Shown here: one piece after another, positions 35,627 through 46,829 of the stretch | Numbering within the stretch: the stretch's first letter is position 1 | Layout: each line of letters starts with the position of its first letter | DNA from: Tolypeutes matacus | Taxonomy: Eukaryota > Chordata > Mammalia > Cingulata > Chlamyphoridae | Direction: 5' to 3' | Assembly: GCA_026826555.1 (NCBI GenBank) | Contig: JAKSZT010053764.1 | Span: 33,773,611-33,837,610 of the forward strand | DNA length: 64,000 nt | Made by a program: the position numbers and the translations under genes | The notes under the pieces: generated by a model | The model's input: the letters and a program-made list of their open reading frames with translations, nothing else | Told to the model about the DNA's origin: nothing | Databases searched by the model: none

Positions 35627-36420
35627 CTACGCCCTTTCATCTGCTGTACATCACACCAGAGAGCATTGAGCTGGGATAATGGGAGTTAGAGATGAGGCAA
35701 GAGCAGGAGATGTCTGTGGGAGCTGAGGGGATGGCAGAGGTAACAGAGAAAGTTGGGGATGACAGGAGGAGAAGAGGAGCCAGCCAATGGTAAGACAAGT
35801 GTTCTACCCTGAAATTCTGGCCACCACAACTGGTCAAAGAGAAGATCCTTTTGAGAGAACTTTCTTAAGTTTTGATTCTACTTTCTGTTATGATGAATAA
35901 TTTGCATTTCTTTCACTCACAGAACAAAATTAATTGCTTACTCCTGTTTCTACTCTCTTTTACCTAGAGTCTGTTTTCCATAAGTCAGACCTGGTCATCG
36001 ACTACTCAAAATGCTTCAATAATTTCCCATCACTTTTTTTTTTTTTTTTTTTTTTACTGTCAAGAATGGTTGGTAAACCATATTTATTCCAATGTTTGAA
36101 CAAAACAGCTTTAATGAATATAGTGAGCCATTTCTCACCACTGTGTTGATGAGCCTAATCAGAATTTCCAGCTCTGAATTCCAGGAATACTCCTTCTGGA
36201 GAAACAAAGGTATGCTTTCTCATGTGTATGGACAATTGCCTCAGTGATATGTTTTCCTTCACCATGAGACACACCTGGGCTTTATCTCTCTAGCATGTGA
36301 ACTTTTCACTGACTACCATTCTGCCATTGTCCCATTGCTTTTTCCACAAATCAGGTTATCCAGTTACTGTTTACATTTTGATCAAAATCCAAAGTATTTA
36401 CCTAGGTAAGTAATACAAAG
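35627..36420. other. No gene recognised; poly-T tract
   Basis: Apparently single-copy sequence with a T run of about 22 at 36,034-36,055. Confidence 0.4.
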
Positions 36421-36426
36421 TCCTAC

Positions 36427-36900
36427 ATGCTATACTCTTTGCTTAGCTTTTCCACCTCCTCTTCTCCCGCCCTTCTCCTTGTTTACTCTGCTCCAACCTT
36501 TTGGGACTCCCAACTGTTCCTCAGTTACCCCATGAACATTCGCACCTCAGGGCCTTTGCACTGGCTGGCCCCTCTGCCTGGAACTCATTCCTTTACTTCA
36601 TTCAGATTTCTGCTTAAAGATAACTTACTAACAGAGGCCCTCTTTAAGCACTCTGGAATAGCCACTCCCATAACCACTACTTTCTATCACCTTACTCTAC
36701 TTTGTTACTTTATAGTACTTATCATTACTTGTATCATGTATGTATATAATTTACATTATATCATTTACATATCTTATCATTTGTTTATTGTCTGCTTCCT
36801 CCACTAGAATGTAAACTCTTTAAGGGGAGACACCTTGTTTTGTTCACTGTGTCACCTAGGCCTAGCACAATTCCAATGAACATTATTGAAGGAAAGAATG
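36427..36900 (+). repeat. L2 relic with well-kept 3' end
   Basis: Clear L2 order: 'cctcagggcctttgcactgg', 'ctgcctggaactcattcc', 'tactttatagtacttatc', 'ccactagaatgtaaactc' and 'cctagcacaattcc'. The 126-codon frame inside is incidental. Confidence 0.85.
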
Positions 36901-36934
36901 AAAAAACGAGTCAATAAGGTATACATTTTTGTAC

Positions 36935-37055
36935 CCCTTTTATTATTGCGGAATCTGAGGATCAGTGAGTTTAAGTTATTGACTGAAGCACATAATTAGC
37001 TAATGAAAGAGTTGGGATTACAACAAAGTCTGTTTTATCTCAGCCCATTTTTTGT
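36935..37055 (-). repeat. MIR relic
   Basis: Antisense MIR core: 'ggaatctgaggatcagtg', 'taattagctaatgaaagag'. Confidence 0.45.
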
Positions 37056-37414
37056 TTTTTTTTATTTGCAATATTCTTTTCATAATAGAATCTAAACCAG
37101 TGTTTTCCCAATCCATTTATTCTGTGAGATTAACAAAAGATAAGATTAGAGAATACTTGGGATAAAATTTGATGGTGGTGAAAAGTGGAGGCAGAAATCG
37201 AAGAAGACTCTATAATTGAGTACATGAAGGGAAAAGGATTTTTGCTAATGAGCTTTGTGCTAATGAAGGAAAGGGAAAATAATGAGGGCAAAGAAATGGA
37301 CAAGGCAAGGAAAATATAACAAAGAAAGCCAAAGGGAATAGATAATTTGTTAGTTTTTGCTTTATTAACTCCACTGTTCTTATACATCACAAGATTTAAG
37401 AAACCATGGCAGTA

Positions 37415-38035
37415 AATTTTTTAAAATATATTTTTATTCGAGAGGTTGTGAATTTACAAAACAATCATGCATATGTGTGGAATTCCCATATAACTCCCCT
37501 CCACCAACACACTACATTGTTGTGGAACATTTGTTACAGGTTATGAGATAACATCATCAAACTGTTACCACTAACTATGGTCTATAGCCTACATTTGGTA
37601 TATTTTTTCCATACCCCGCTATTAGTAACACAGTGCATCTTTGGAATAGATCCAAGAGTATTACAGTATTGCTGTTGACTATAGTCCATAGGTTATATTA
37701 ATTGTATTTTTCCCATGCTTCTCCATATTCTTAGCACCTTGCAGTAGTGATGTACATTTGTTCTAGTTCATAGAAGGACATTCTTGTATTTGTGATATTA
37801 ACTGCAATTCTCATCCACCTCTGGGTTTGCTATGTTATTCAGTTCCTAGATTATTCTCTAGCTTTCTTTCTTTTTTTTTTCTAGCTTTCTTTCAAATGAC
37901 ATTTACATGCCTAGACTACCCTTTTCAGCCACCATACCATTTATAAACCAGCTGCATTAGTTCTACTCACTATAATGTGTTACCATCAACTCTATCCATT
38001 TCCACAATTTACAGTCAAGTTACATGGAAGTAAAT
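37415..38035 (-). repeat. L1 3'-end copy, antisense
   Basis: Plus-strand phrases 'atttttattcgagaggttg', 'gtggaacatttgttaca', 'ctgttgactatagtccat', 'ttctagttcatagaagg' and 'tccatttccacaattta' are reverse complements of an L1 3' region common in xenarthran DNA as I remember it. T-rich at the left end, as expected for an inverted A tail. Confidence 0.7.
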
Positions 38036-38039
38036 TTTT

Positions 38040-38980
38040 GATTAAATTTTTAACAATAAAACTTGCTTCATATATATGTTTTGTTTTGATTATAAATAAA
38101 AGCACAATCACAATTCAGTGATTCTTTCTTATGTCATAAGTGGTTATGTTTGCAATGTTAGCAAATTAGACTGTGTGACATCCTGCGTGAATATATGTAT
38201 GAGTGTGTGTGTGTGAGTGTGTACATATGTGTGTGAGAGAGGAGGGGATCTTTGTGGGATTATAACTAAATATAAATACAGATGTGGGAAGTAAACTCTG
38301 AATTTAGAAAATAATCATATTAAAAATTTTATCTTATTTATGTGAATTAATTATAGGGCATAGAGCTGGTATTCATTCTAGTTCATAAGAAGCTAGGAAA
38401 GAAGACTTTATCATCAAATAATTTACTTTCTCAAGGCAGGAGGATAATGGTAGTTTGATGTATGAATGATTCCCCATATTCAAAAATCAAATCCAAGGGA
38501 ATTTCCAAAACCAAATATAGATTATTTTTGGCTTTCTTAACTCTTTGGCTGATCTGAATCCATATTCTCTAATTAGAATAAAGAAATCAGATTTGATTGT
38601 CAGAGGATCTCTGGAAGTGGTATAAAATGTAATATTTTTTTCTGCATAATTTTGTTTTCAGATGTTCTACAATTAATACAGATTAGTAAGCAATTTAAAG
38701 GAGATAATTGTTGATCAATGGATAGATCCAATTCCCGAATTCTGAATAAAATCGATTCATTGGCAAATAGGTTGTAGATTAGAATATGCTTTGAGATAAA
38801 GATAACAATTTAAATTCTAGTTTGATTTGAGGTTAATGCATAAAGACCTCTGTAACTTTCATAAAATTGAGCTTCAACATTGATAAGACAAATGGACATT
38901 TACTTCTTTATTTCTCCTATATTGATGTCCAAGACAGGAGGAGGAAGGGAAGGAATGGGGCTTTCCTAACTTTTCTTGCT
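38040..38980. other. No gene; TG tract
   Basis: A (TG)n-like tract with GA at about 38,200-38,240. Otherwise AT-rich DNA without recognised features. Confidence 0.4.
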
Positions 38981-38984
38981 TTAT

Positions 38985-39070
38985 TTCAATAGCTTTATTG
39001 AGATGCAATTGACATGCAATGAACTGCACATGTTTAAAATGGACAATTGGATAGTTCTGACTTACCTTGC
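38985..39070 (-). repeat. L1 3'-end scrap, antisense
   Basis: 'tagctttattgagatgcaat' and 'gaactgcacatgtttaaaat' match the antisense L1M 3' terminus. Confidence 0.6.
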
Positions 39071-40380
39071 AATAAGTTCTAACAGAAAATTTGAATTCAG
39101 CCAAACCTAGCCTCATACCCTCTTTTCCTATACTGCTCCCTATGCTGTCAACATTGCAAAATAATGTGTTAGCTAGATTGTTGGTTAAATAGATATGTGG
39201 AGACAAGTCTCAAAAATTAATCATTACTGATGATCTTGTTCCTACAAGAAAGCATATTTTAAATTATGAAACATTGATTTTGAGAAATATTTTGAAACAC
39301 ATGTTGTTTCTGAGCTGAAGAGTAAATATCTACCATTTGCATATGTTGACCATTATTCTAACTGATAAATCTGGTCTTCTCTCTTTTACTGAATATAATA
39401 TATATTCTCATTTATCTCCATATAGCAATCTCCCAGTAAAGTCAAATTACCTAATGCCATATGAGAGCAGCCTGTGGAAAAGGTAGGACATTGGAGATTA
39501 TGAGACTTTGCTAGGAAGAGGCTCTACAAAGTGCCGCATGTCGCTTCTAGTGAGATCAGGTGTGAATTGATGACTGAGTGGCAGATGCAAACCTCTAGCT
39601 GAAGTTTCTCCAACTCTTTGTTCCTTTGAGCTTGCTGCCTCTGTCTGATGCCCCTACTGATAGCTCCCTGCCTGGAGTCATCCACTTCTTTTCTAAGCCT
39701 GAATATAAAATTGTACCTAATAGTGAATTTTTCTAGGCAGAGTTACACTTGGGCTTTCCTCTTTGAAGTCCACTCTACATTATCTCTGTTGGGAGGAAGA
39801 AGAAACCTACAGAAATGTACAAAGGTCAGATGGAGAAATATGCATGTGAGTGAATGTTCAGACATTGCTCATGGGCACACACCCGTTCTCATACCATGGG
39901 CCCCTTTTTACCTTTATGCAGCTGGACTGTCACCTGCTTACCTATCTATTAAAATTTTCAAGATTTTGAACCTACAAGTTTTTTTCATGTCAGGAAGTGG
40001 TATTTCTTAAAGCAACACATAAAAGAATATATGAAAATTGATACTATAAGTTTCAAATGACAGAATTGACTGCTCAATCTGATACCGTTTCTTGATTTCT
40101 GATTGCTCTTCTTTTTATAGTAGATAATTTTCTAATGTAAGGAATACAAAAAACCCTGATAATGTTATACCCTATCTCAGGATTCTTAGAATTTTAATCC
40201 TGCCATAACATATGGGAGTAACCTTGCCATTTTTATGTTGCTGATTTTAAATTTAATTTTAAGATGAGACTCAATGCATTTGGTGTTTGGTCACTTTATT
40301 GGGAATTCCTGTTTCTTTTTACCCCAGCAAAATTTTGGTGAATGTAGATGAAAATTTTGGCGTTATCAAACCTTGTGTTA
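39071..40380. other. No gene recognised
   Basis: Apparently single-copy. The 120-codon frame at 39,648-40,010 (+) has no recognisable domain and no supporting splice or start context. Confidence 0.4.
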
Positions 40381-40384
40381 CAGT

Positions 40385-40560
40385 TGCTTTTTATGCATTT
40401 CCACATTTATGCTTTGCAGCAACATTGTGAAGTAAATTCTATCACTCTAATTTTTCAGGTTAGAAAACTGAGGCTGTGGGGATTGCATAATTTATATAAC
40501 AGAGTCTGAGCTTTGTTTATATCTGGGTCTGCTTGGCTCCCTTCTCTTTGCACTATGCCG
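40385..40560 (-). repeat. MIR relic
   Basis: Antisense MIR order: 'tgcagcaacattgtgaag', 'ggttagaaaactgaggctg', then 'agtctgagctttg'. Confidence 0.55.
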
Positions 40561-40756
40561 TCTCTGGGCAATGGCCCCCAATTTGGCCATCCAAGGACCT
40601 GGAGTTTATTCTGAGGTGAATCCCTCACATAAGATCTTGGGCCCTTGGAACCCTCTCTTCATTCACATGCTCTCAGATAAGTGGGATGGAATTCTCAACC
40701 TAGAGCTAATCCTTCAAATAAAAACCTGCCTCTGCCAATATGAAAGGCCTAATTCT

Positions 40757-41258
40757 TGGAGGTGTAGTGGACATCACTGTCCCAGAGTCCTCAGGATTGG
40801 GGAACAAACTATGGACTAAAGTAGACTTACTGGTATTCTACTAGAGACTTATTGTGATTCTAGCAATGGAAGAAATGATATCATTGATGTGGAGAGAGTG
40901 GCCACTGGAGGTTCTGAGGGCAGGGAGAGGGAAAACAGGTGTAATATGGGGCATTTTCGGGACTTGGTAATCGTCCTGAATGACATTGCAATGACAGATA
41001 CAGGCCATTCTATATCTTGCCATAACCTACAGAATTGAGTGGGAGAGAGTTTAAACTACAATGTAAACTATAATCCATGCTTAGTGGCAATGCTCCAAAA
41101 TGTGTTCATCAATTGCAATGAATGTACCACACTAATGAGCCATGTTGTTAATGTGGAAAAGTGTGGGAAATGTGGGGAGTGGGGCATGTGGGAATCCCCT
41201 ATATTTATTATGTAACATTTATGTAACCTAGGTAGCTTTAAAAAAATAAAAATTTAAA
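40757..41258 (+). mobile_element. L1 3'-UTR insertion with 14-bp TSD
   Basis: About 500 bp ending in an A-rich tail (41,239-41,260) and flanked by the direct repeat AAAGGCCTAATTCT at 40,743-40,756 and 41,259-41,272. The body ('ccatgcttagtggcaatgct', 'atcaattgcaatgaatgtac', 'ggggagtggggcatgtggg') matches what I know as a xenarthran L1 3' UTR. The long exact TSD marks a single, relatively recent, 5'-truncated retroposition. Confidence 0.8.
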
Positions 41259-41272
41259 AAAGGCCTAATTCT

Positions 41273-42710
41273 GAGTTTTAAATGAGCATTTGCTCCGCAT
41301 TTCTTGTACACTGGTCTCTTTTGGCTCTCCTGTTCCCACTTTCCCTTCCAGGTCTGAAGCATTTGATATATTATTGCTAAACATCGGTAAGTTTCACTAT
41401 TTTCCTGTTCAAGTGAGAAAAACAGGGAAGGCTCTGTTGTTCTTTTGGTGTCAGATTCCATTCCATTGGCCTCACTAACACAACAACGTAGAGACAAATG
41501 AAACAGCATATGTGGAAAGGTCTGAAATTAGAGTCAAAGGCCTCTCACATTAGAGGACCGGGTTATGTCTGCCCATTTAACTTACTTGACTTTAACCATA
41601 TGCATAAGCAAAGAAAAAAATGACAAAGAGAGGAGAACGCAGTAATTTAAACTATGCTACAGGGTGACAGTGTGCCCAGATGGAGGGTGTAGTTTGCTGC
41701 TCCTTCAGTGGGTCTCGGTTCCTGTTATTTCTCATTGTGTGAGCATATCAACATTTGGAGAGTGATTCTGGGGTTTACATTTTCTATACAGCATGGTCCC
41801 TACCAAGGGGCAGCAGCCAGTTCTAGCGCTGGGGGAGAGCAGCTAGCAGCAGCAGCACGCACACCAGAGGCAACTAGCAAAAGACTGTGTGGAACTTACC
41901 GGAACATAGTATATCTGTATATTATATTTCATAGATGATATAAAAGAGATTTTCAATGGAAATTTTAATTATTTATAATTTTGCCATATATGTTAATTTT
42001 AGGACCTAATGCCTATGTAGTCTTATTTTTCCCTTTACTAGAGGACTTTAGGCAAATCACTTAAGCCTCTGCACTATAATTTCTTCATGTGAAATTGGCA
42101 TAGTAGGAAGTATCGCCCACTTATCTGGGTCTCTTCAAGTTACTTACATACCCAATAAAAGAAAATATGTTCCAGTAGTTCATAAGTACTTATAAATTTA
42201 AGTTATATAAAAATAATTTCTAAAATAGGGTAAAACATGGGTATCTCTGAATTTTCCAAATCCCATGATGAGTTAATAACTTAGTAAGGTTGTGAATGAA
42301 TTTTGAAAAACATTTTTCAGTCATATGTAGATATAGAGACATAGATATATATGCATGTATATATATAAATGTAACAGTATGTCTCTATACATTAGTATGT
42401 GTGTATATATATGTGTGCGTGAGTGTGTATATTTGAGATATACAAACAGAGAGTTTAAATATGACTTTTCAGCGACAGACTGATTGATTGAAGTAGTTTG
42501 GGTTAATTTAATTTTCCTTGACTAAGTTTGCTTATTGCCATAAGTTGTTAGCTGGCATCAGAATTGTCATTCTGTATCCATATACCATGGTTTGAAACCC
42601 TCTTCATTTGTACGTGGGTTATGAGTGCACAGACATCAAGAACACTTGCAAGTGTAATGCAAGTTTGTCTCTGGGTGCATAGTCCTGAAATCTTAATATG
42701 CTACTTTTTT
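41273..42710. other. No gene recognised; AT/TG microsatellite
   Basis: TATG/TGTATA-like simple repeat at about 42,330-42,440. A GC-richer patch with GCAGCA repeats at 41,800-41,880. A weak MIR-like scrap may lie at 42,045-42,130. Confidence 0.4.
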
Positions 42711-42719
42711 TCCCTCCAT

Positions 42720-43100
42720 AAACAATACAAAGAAGTTGACAGGTCTGAAAGGGGCTTATGTGAAGAGATAATTAAGAGCTTTAGAGAGTGTCAAGAGTCA
42801 ATAGCTCAGCACTGTCAGCGCTCCGGAGTGTTACAGGCTATAATTAGATGGCATGGAGGTGCAAGGCATGTTTGGCAGGTGATTCCTGCATGATCTCCTA
42901 GGAAAAACAAAGAGCAGCCTTAACGCCGTATCAGGCAAAGAGGGGAACGGACACGCTGCAGTCAAACCTCGCTCGCGACGATCTTCTGCTTCCCCAGGCT
43001 GCGGTTATTCGGTGAAGAGCGTCTTTGGTCATGGTCTTCATGCCCACAGCCCTCCCTCAGCTCTATGAAGGAGAGGCCATTTCTGCCCGCCCCGCATTCC
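42720..43100. other. Repeat-free, CpG-bearing stretch; possible regulatory element
   Basis: The sequence has no mobile-element text, is GC-richer than the surroundings and keeps several CpGs at 42,910-43,020, unusual in this AT-rich window. It could be a conserved enhancer, or a short unmethylated island. Nothing in it reads as an exon with confidence. Confidence 0.25.
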
Positions 43101-43955
43101 TGCACTGACAGTGGGCCCCAGAAAGTTCCAATTGATGTAAGGCAGAGCTAGTTGATACCTGATAAGAGAACATTTTCAAAAGTGCTATTGAAAAGCCCAG
43201 AAGAGGCTCTCTATAATTGGAGGTGAAAAGACAGAAGGCAAGGGGAAGCCTGGAATAAGATGCTCTAAACAATGAAAACGTAGGGAACAGTTAACCATAT
43301 GAGCCTCAAAATAATTTTAAAAATTACTAAATTGTAAACTATGTGGAAGGAAGTCTGACAGAGTTTGGATTTTTCCCATTTTAACGATTTCAATGTTTTT
43401 TTTTTGTTTTTTTTTTTTTAATATGTATCAATTTCTTTCACAGGTGTTAATGCTTTTATTTGGCTGGTGCTCTAGGTGTATTCAGCCTATTTGCTCTCCT
43501 AGCTGTAGTGTGTTTTTTCAATGGTGAGCTAAATACTCCTTGATTTGAATGGCAAAACCCCACCTCCATAGTTTCCAAAGTACTGTCCACATTACTAAGC
43601 CAAAGCGAAGTTCTAGACAAACACTTCTGGCCAACAATTGACTTGAAAAGTTTCTTATTATACAAAACCTTGCACTGAAGAAAACTGGTATACATTATTA
43701 CAATTTCATCAACAATATTTAAATAAAAATGAGAATATTATCACATGAATTGATTAAATACAAAGTTAGAGAAAACATATAAAGTTGGTTTGAAATCAGT
43801 CTATACCCTAAAGCATAACTATTTTTAAAATGGTTGGAAAAAATTCTTTTTTGCCTCCAAGAGATGTGTTATCAAAGAATAATCTCACACGTACCTGCTA
43901 ACTTTTAATATTTTCTTCGAATCTTTTTAGAATAAAAATTATAAAATATTACAAA
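43101..43955. other. No recognised feature
   Basis: Apparently single-copy with T-rich runs at 43,396-43,421. Confidence 0.4.
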
Positions 43956-43959
43956 TGAA

Positions 43960-44300
43960 GTTGAAGTCCTCCTCAGTCTTGTTCTTGCCCCTTGTTTCAA
44001 AGGAAATTGCTTTTTATAAATTTTCAATAATTCACATATATTTTGATATGTATGCATGGACAATCATAGAGTTAGATCATTGTGCTTTGAAATTTATATA
44101 AATGGTGTCAAATAAAATATATCACTCTGTAATTTGCCTCTTTTCATTTAATGTTGTGTTTGGGGTGTCTATTCATGATGAAACTCATATGGTTCCTTTC
44201 TTTTAGCTATTGTGTATTATTCCATTTTATAATGCTGCCATATTTTATTTCTTTATTATCCTGTAGGTTAAAATTTAGTTTCCAATTTTTCTCTTTAACA
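43960..44300 (-). repeat. Old L1 antisense fragment
   Basis: 'ttcatttaatgttgtgtttgg', read in shorter pieces, and 'ttttagctattgtgtattat' with 'tccattttataatgctgcc' resemble antisense L1M text. Confidence 0.45.
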
Positions 44301-44528
44301 TGCAAATCTTGATTGAACATTCATGTATATGTATCTACATGTTAAAGAGTCTTCCCATATATTTTTAGAATATGAATTATACATATTTTGGCCAATTTTC
44401 CATGTTGGTATAACACTTTGGGCTTTTTGGCTTCCAGAAAACAAAAAGAAGAAATAAAAGTAATCTGATAATGTGAATAAGTGCTCTAAATAAACAGTGC
44501 CAGAATTCAAATCAGTTGAAATTAAGTT
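44301..44528. other. Left flank of the mariner element
   Basis: AT-rich, unassigned. The two bases before the element are TT where TA is expected. Confidence 0.4.
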
Positions 44529-45810
44529 TTAGGTTGGTGCAAAAGTAATTGTGGTATTCCATTGTTGAAATTTGCCATTTGATATTGGAATACATTCTTA
44601 AATAAATGTGATTATGTTATACACCATTTTAATGTGCATTTCTTGCTTTATATATTTTTTGCTAATGACTTATTACTTGATGTTTATTTTATATTTATTT
44701 TGGACTATGGAAATGATGTTAGACAAAAAGCAAATTTGAGCAATTTTCTTATTTGAGTTCAAAATGGGTCATAAAGCAGCGGAGACAACTGCATCATCAA
44801 TGATGCATTTGGCCAGGAACTGCTAATGAACATACAGTGCAGTAGTGGTTCAAGAAGTTTTGCAAAGGAGAAGATAGCCTTGAAGATGAGGGGCATGGTG
44901 GCCAGCCATCAGAAGATGACAATGACTAGTTGAGAGCAATCATTGAAACCGATCCTCTTACAACTACATGAGAAGTTGCCAAAGACCTCAACGTCGACCG
45001 TTCTACAGTGGTTCAGCATTTGAAGCAAACTGGAAAGGTGAAAAAGCTCTATAAGTGGGTGCCTCATGAGCTGACTGAAAATTTTAAAAATTGTCATTTT
45101 GAAGTGTCATCTTCTCTTATTCTACGCAAAAACGAACCATTTCTTGATCAGATTGTGATGTGCGACAAAAAGTGGATTTTATATGACAACCAGTGACAAC
45201 CAGCTTAGTGGTTGGACTGAGAAGAAGCTCCAAAGCACTTCCCAAAACCAAACTTGCACCAAAAAAAGATCATGGTCACTGTTTGGTGGTCTGCTGCTGG
45301 TCTGATCCACTACAGCTTTCGGATTCCCAGCAAAACCATTACATCTGAGGAGTATGCTCAGCAAATCGATGAGATGCACCAAAAATTGCAACACTTGCAG
45401 CAGGCATTGGTCAACAGAAAGGGCCCAATTCTTCTCCAGGACAATGCCCGACTACACATCGCACAACCAATGCTTCAAAAGTTGAATGAATTAGACTATG
45501 TAGTTTTGCCTCATCTGCCATATTCACCTGCCCTCTCGTCAACCGACTACCACTTCTTCAAGCATCTCTACAACTTTTTGCAGGAAAAATGCTTCCACAA
45601 CCAGCAGCATGCAGAAAATGCTCTCCAAGAGTTCGTTGAATCCTGAAGAACGGATTTTTATGCTACAGGAATAAACAAACTTATTTCTCGTTGGCAAAAA
45701 TGTGTTGATTGTAATGGTTCCTATTTTGATTAATAAAGATGTGTTTGAGCCTAGTTATAATGATTTGAAATTTATGGTCCAAAATTGCAATTCTTTTTGC
45801 ACCAACCTAA
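44529..45810 (+). mobile_element. Full-length Hsmar1-like mariner transposon
   Basis: 1282 bp, the size expected of a complete mariner. The left inverted terminal repeat starts TTAGGTTGGTGCAAAAGTAA and the right one, read inward, starts TTAGGTTGGTGCAAAAAGAA, the terminus shared by human Hsmar1 and its derivative MADE1. The right flank is TA (45,811-45,812), the normal mariner target; the left flank TT is best explained by a point mutation. Inside lies a decayed transposase. Sequence resemblance to Hsmar1 (the ancestor of the SETMAR transposase domain) is strong throughout by recall. Confidence 0.93.
44713..45733 (+). pseudogene. Mariner transposase, inactivated
   Basis: A cut-and-paste DNA transposase related to that of Hsmar1. 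The expected start is ATGATG at 44,713 and the natural stop TAA is at 45,731-45,733, giving about 340 codons, the family length. An in-frame TGA follows after only eight codons (44,737-44,739). Later TGA (45,194), TAG and TGA (45,644) stops lie in the frame of the catalytic domain, and the frame differs between parts. The stops look like CGA-to-TGA or CAG-to-TAG decay. The catalytic triad survives in one frame: Asp in CDKKW (45,164), Asp in QDNAR (45,440) and Asp in TDYHFF (45,545); the last two are separated by 34 residues, the mariner D,D34D signature. It is a fossil. Confidence 0.92.
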
Positions 45811-45812
45811 TA

Positions 45813-46391
45813 GTATATCACTTTCTTAAACAGTTGACCATAGTTTATCATCACAGTTGGGATCTTTTCGAAGTGACAGATTTTACTAATGATTCTCAGC
45901 CATGTTACTCATACTTCCAGAACTCAGTAGCCACTCAAAGCAAGCAGAACTTTAAAGATCCTTAGGAGCTCACGACCCCAGGTCAAGTGGCTTTGTCCTC
46001 CTCTGGCAAGAGCATCCAAGAGGTTTTCTATTTGGTTCCTTTGGAAAGAGAAAGGAGGTGAAGATGCCCTGAGGCACCTTTAAGAAGGAAGCAAACATTT
46101 TAAAATGGATGGCATATTCCAGCTCTTGTGACCTCTTCCCCTGCTCCCAATCAGCCTTGAAATAAGGTGTGTTAAGCTTTGCACCTGTATTTAAGGGCTG
46201 TTTGCCATCACTTATACTTCCTTCATTTTCTCTCATTGAAATGTAACTATAAGTGTAATAAGACAGCTGAACTCAAGTGTAAGCCTTAGGCTGTGATCAG
46301 ATCAAGAAAGTTGCTTTAACCCAAGATCTTCTAGAAAAGGCCCTTAGAAGCTCTCTCTTCTCCATAGACCTAGACAGCATGCTGGCTCAGG
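45813..46391. other. No recognised feature
   Basis: Apparently single-copy DNA between the mariner and the composite SINE. Confidence 0.4.
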
Positions 46392-46406
46392 CCCTCATTG
46401 TCTCTT

Positions 46407-46781
46407 TTCTTTTTTTTTTTAAGATTTATTTATTTAACCCCCCACTCCCCCTCAGCTGTCTGTTCATTGTCTGCTCACTTTCTCCAGGAGGCAGCAGGAA
46501 CTGAACGCAGGGCCTCCCACGTGGGAGGCAAGCACCCAACGGCCTGAGCCACCATCCACTCCCTGCAGGCTGTGGCATCTGCTGGCTTATGGCATCTGCT
46601 TGTTTAGGCGTCTGCTCGTTGCGGCGAGTGTGGGTGTCTAGCTCATTGCGGCGGGGTGCAGCATCTAGCTCATTGCGGTGGGTGTGGTGTCTGCTCATCT
46701 TCTTTAGGAGGCACCGGGATCCAAACCTGGAACCTTCCATGTAGTAGGCGGGTGCCCAACTGGTTGAGCCACATCTGCTTC
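46407..46781 (-). mobile_element. Composite (dimeric) tRNA-derived SINE with 15-bp TSD
   Basis: Read on the minus strand there is a tRNA-like head (about 46,781 to 46,706), a linker with repeated 'gctcattgcgg' and 'ctgctc' units (46,705 to 46,563), a second tRNA-like head (46,562 to 46,480) and an A-rich tail to 46,407. The whole is flanked by the exact repeat CCCTCATTGTCTCTT at 46,392-46,406 and 46,782-46,796. A single TSD around both heads shows that the composite moved as one unit. DAS-type xenarthran SINE by recall. Confidence 0.8.
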
Positions 46782-46829
46782 CCCTCATTGTCTCTTAAAG
46801 GGGTATTACATTATACTCTGAATTGTAGT

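Noticed and set aside
36427..36807. 126-codon plus-strand frame
   Set aside because: Lies wholly inside an L2 3' end; C/T-rich L2 sequence lacks stops in one frame by composition.
39648..40010. 120-codon plus-strand frame
   Set aside because: No recognisable domain, no exon-like boundaries and no related frame nearby; within chance expectation.
44529..45810. Human contamination as source of the Hsmar1-like element
   Set aside because: Surrounding DNA has xenarthran SINEs and no Alu, and the element is embedded in continuous sequence with decay of its own. Contamination or chimerism would need a visible break, which I do not see.
46563..46705. CRISPR-like spaced repeats
   Set aside because: The repeated 'gctcattgcgg' and 'ctgctc' units are the linker of a composite SINE in a mammalian genome, too few and irregular for an array.
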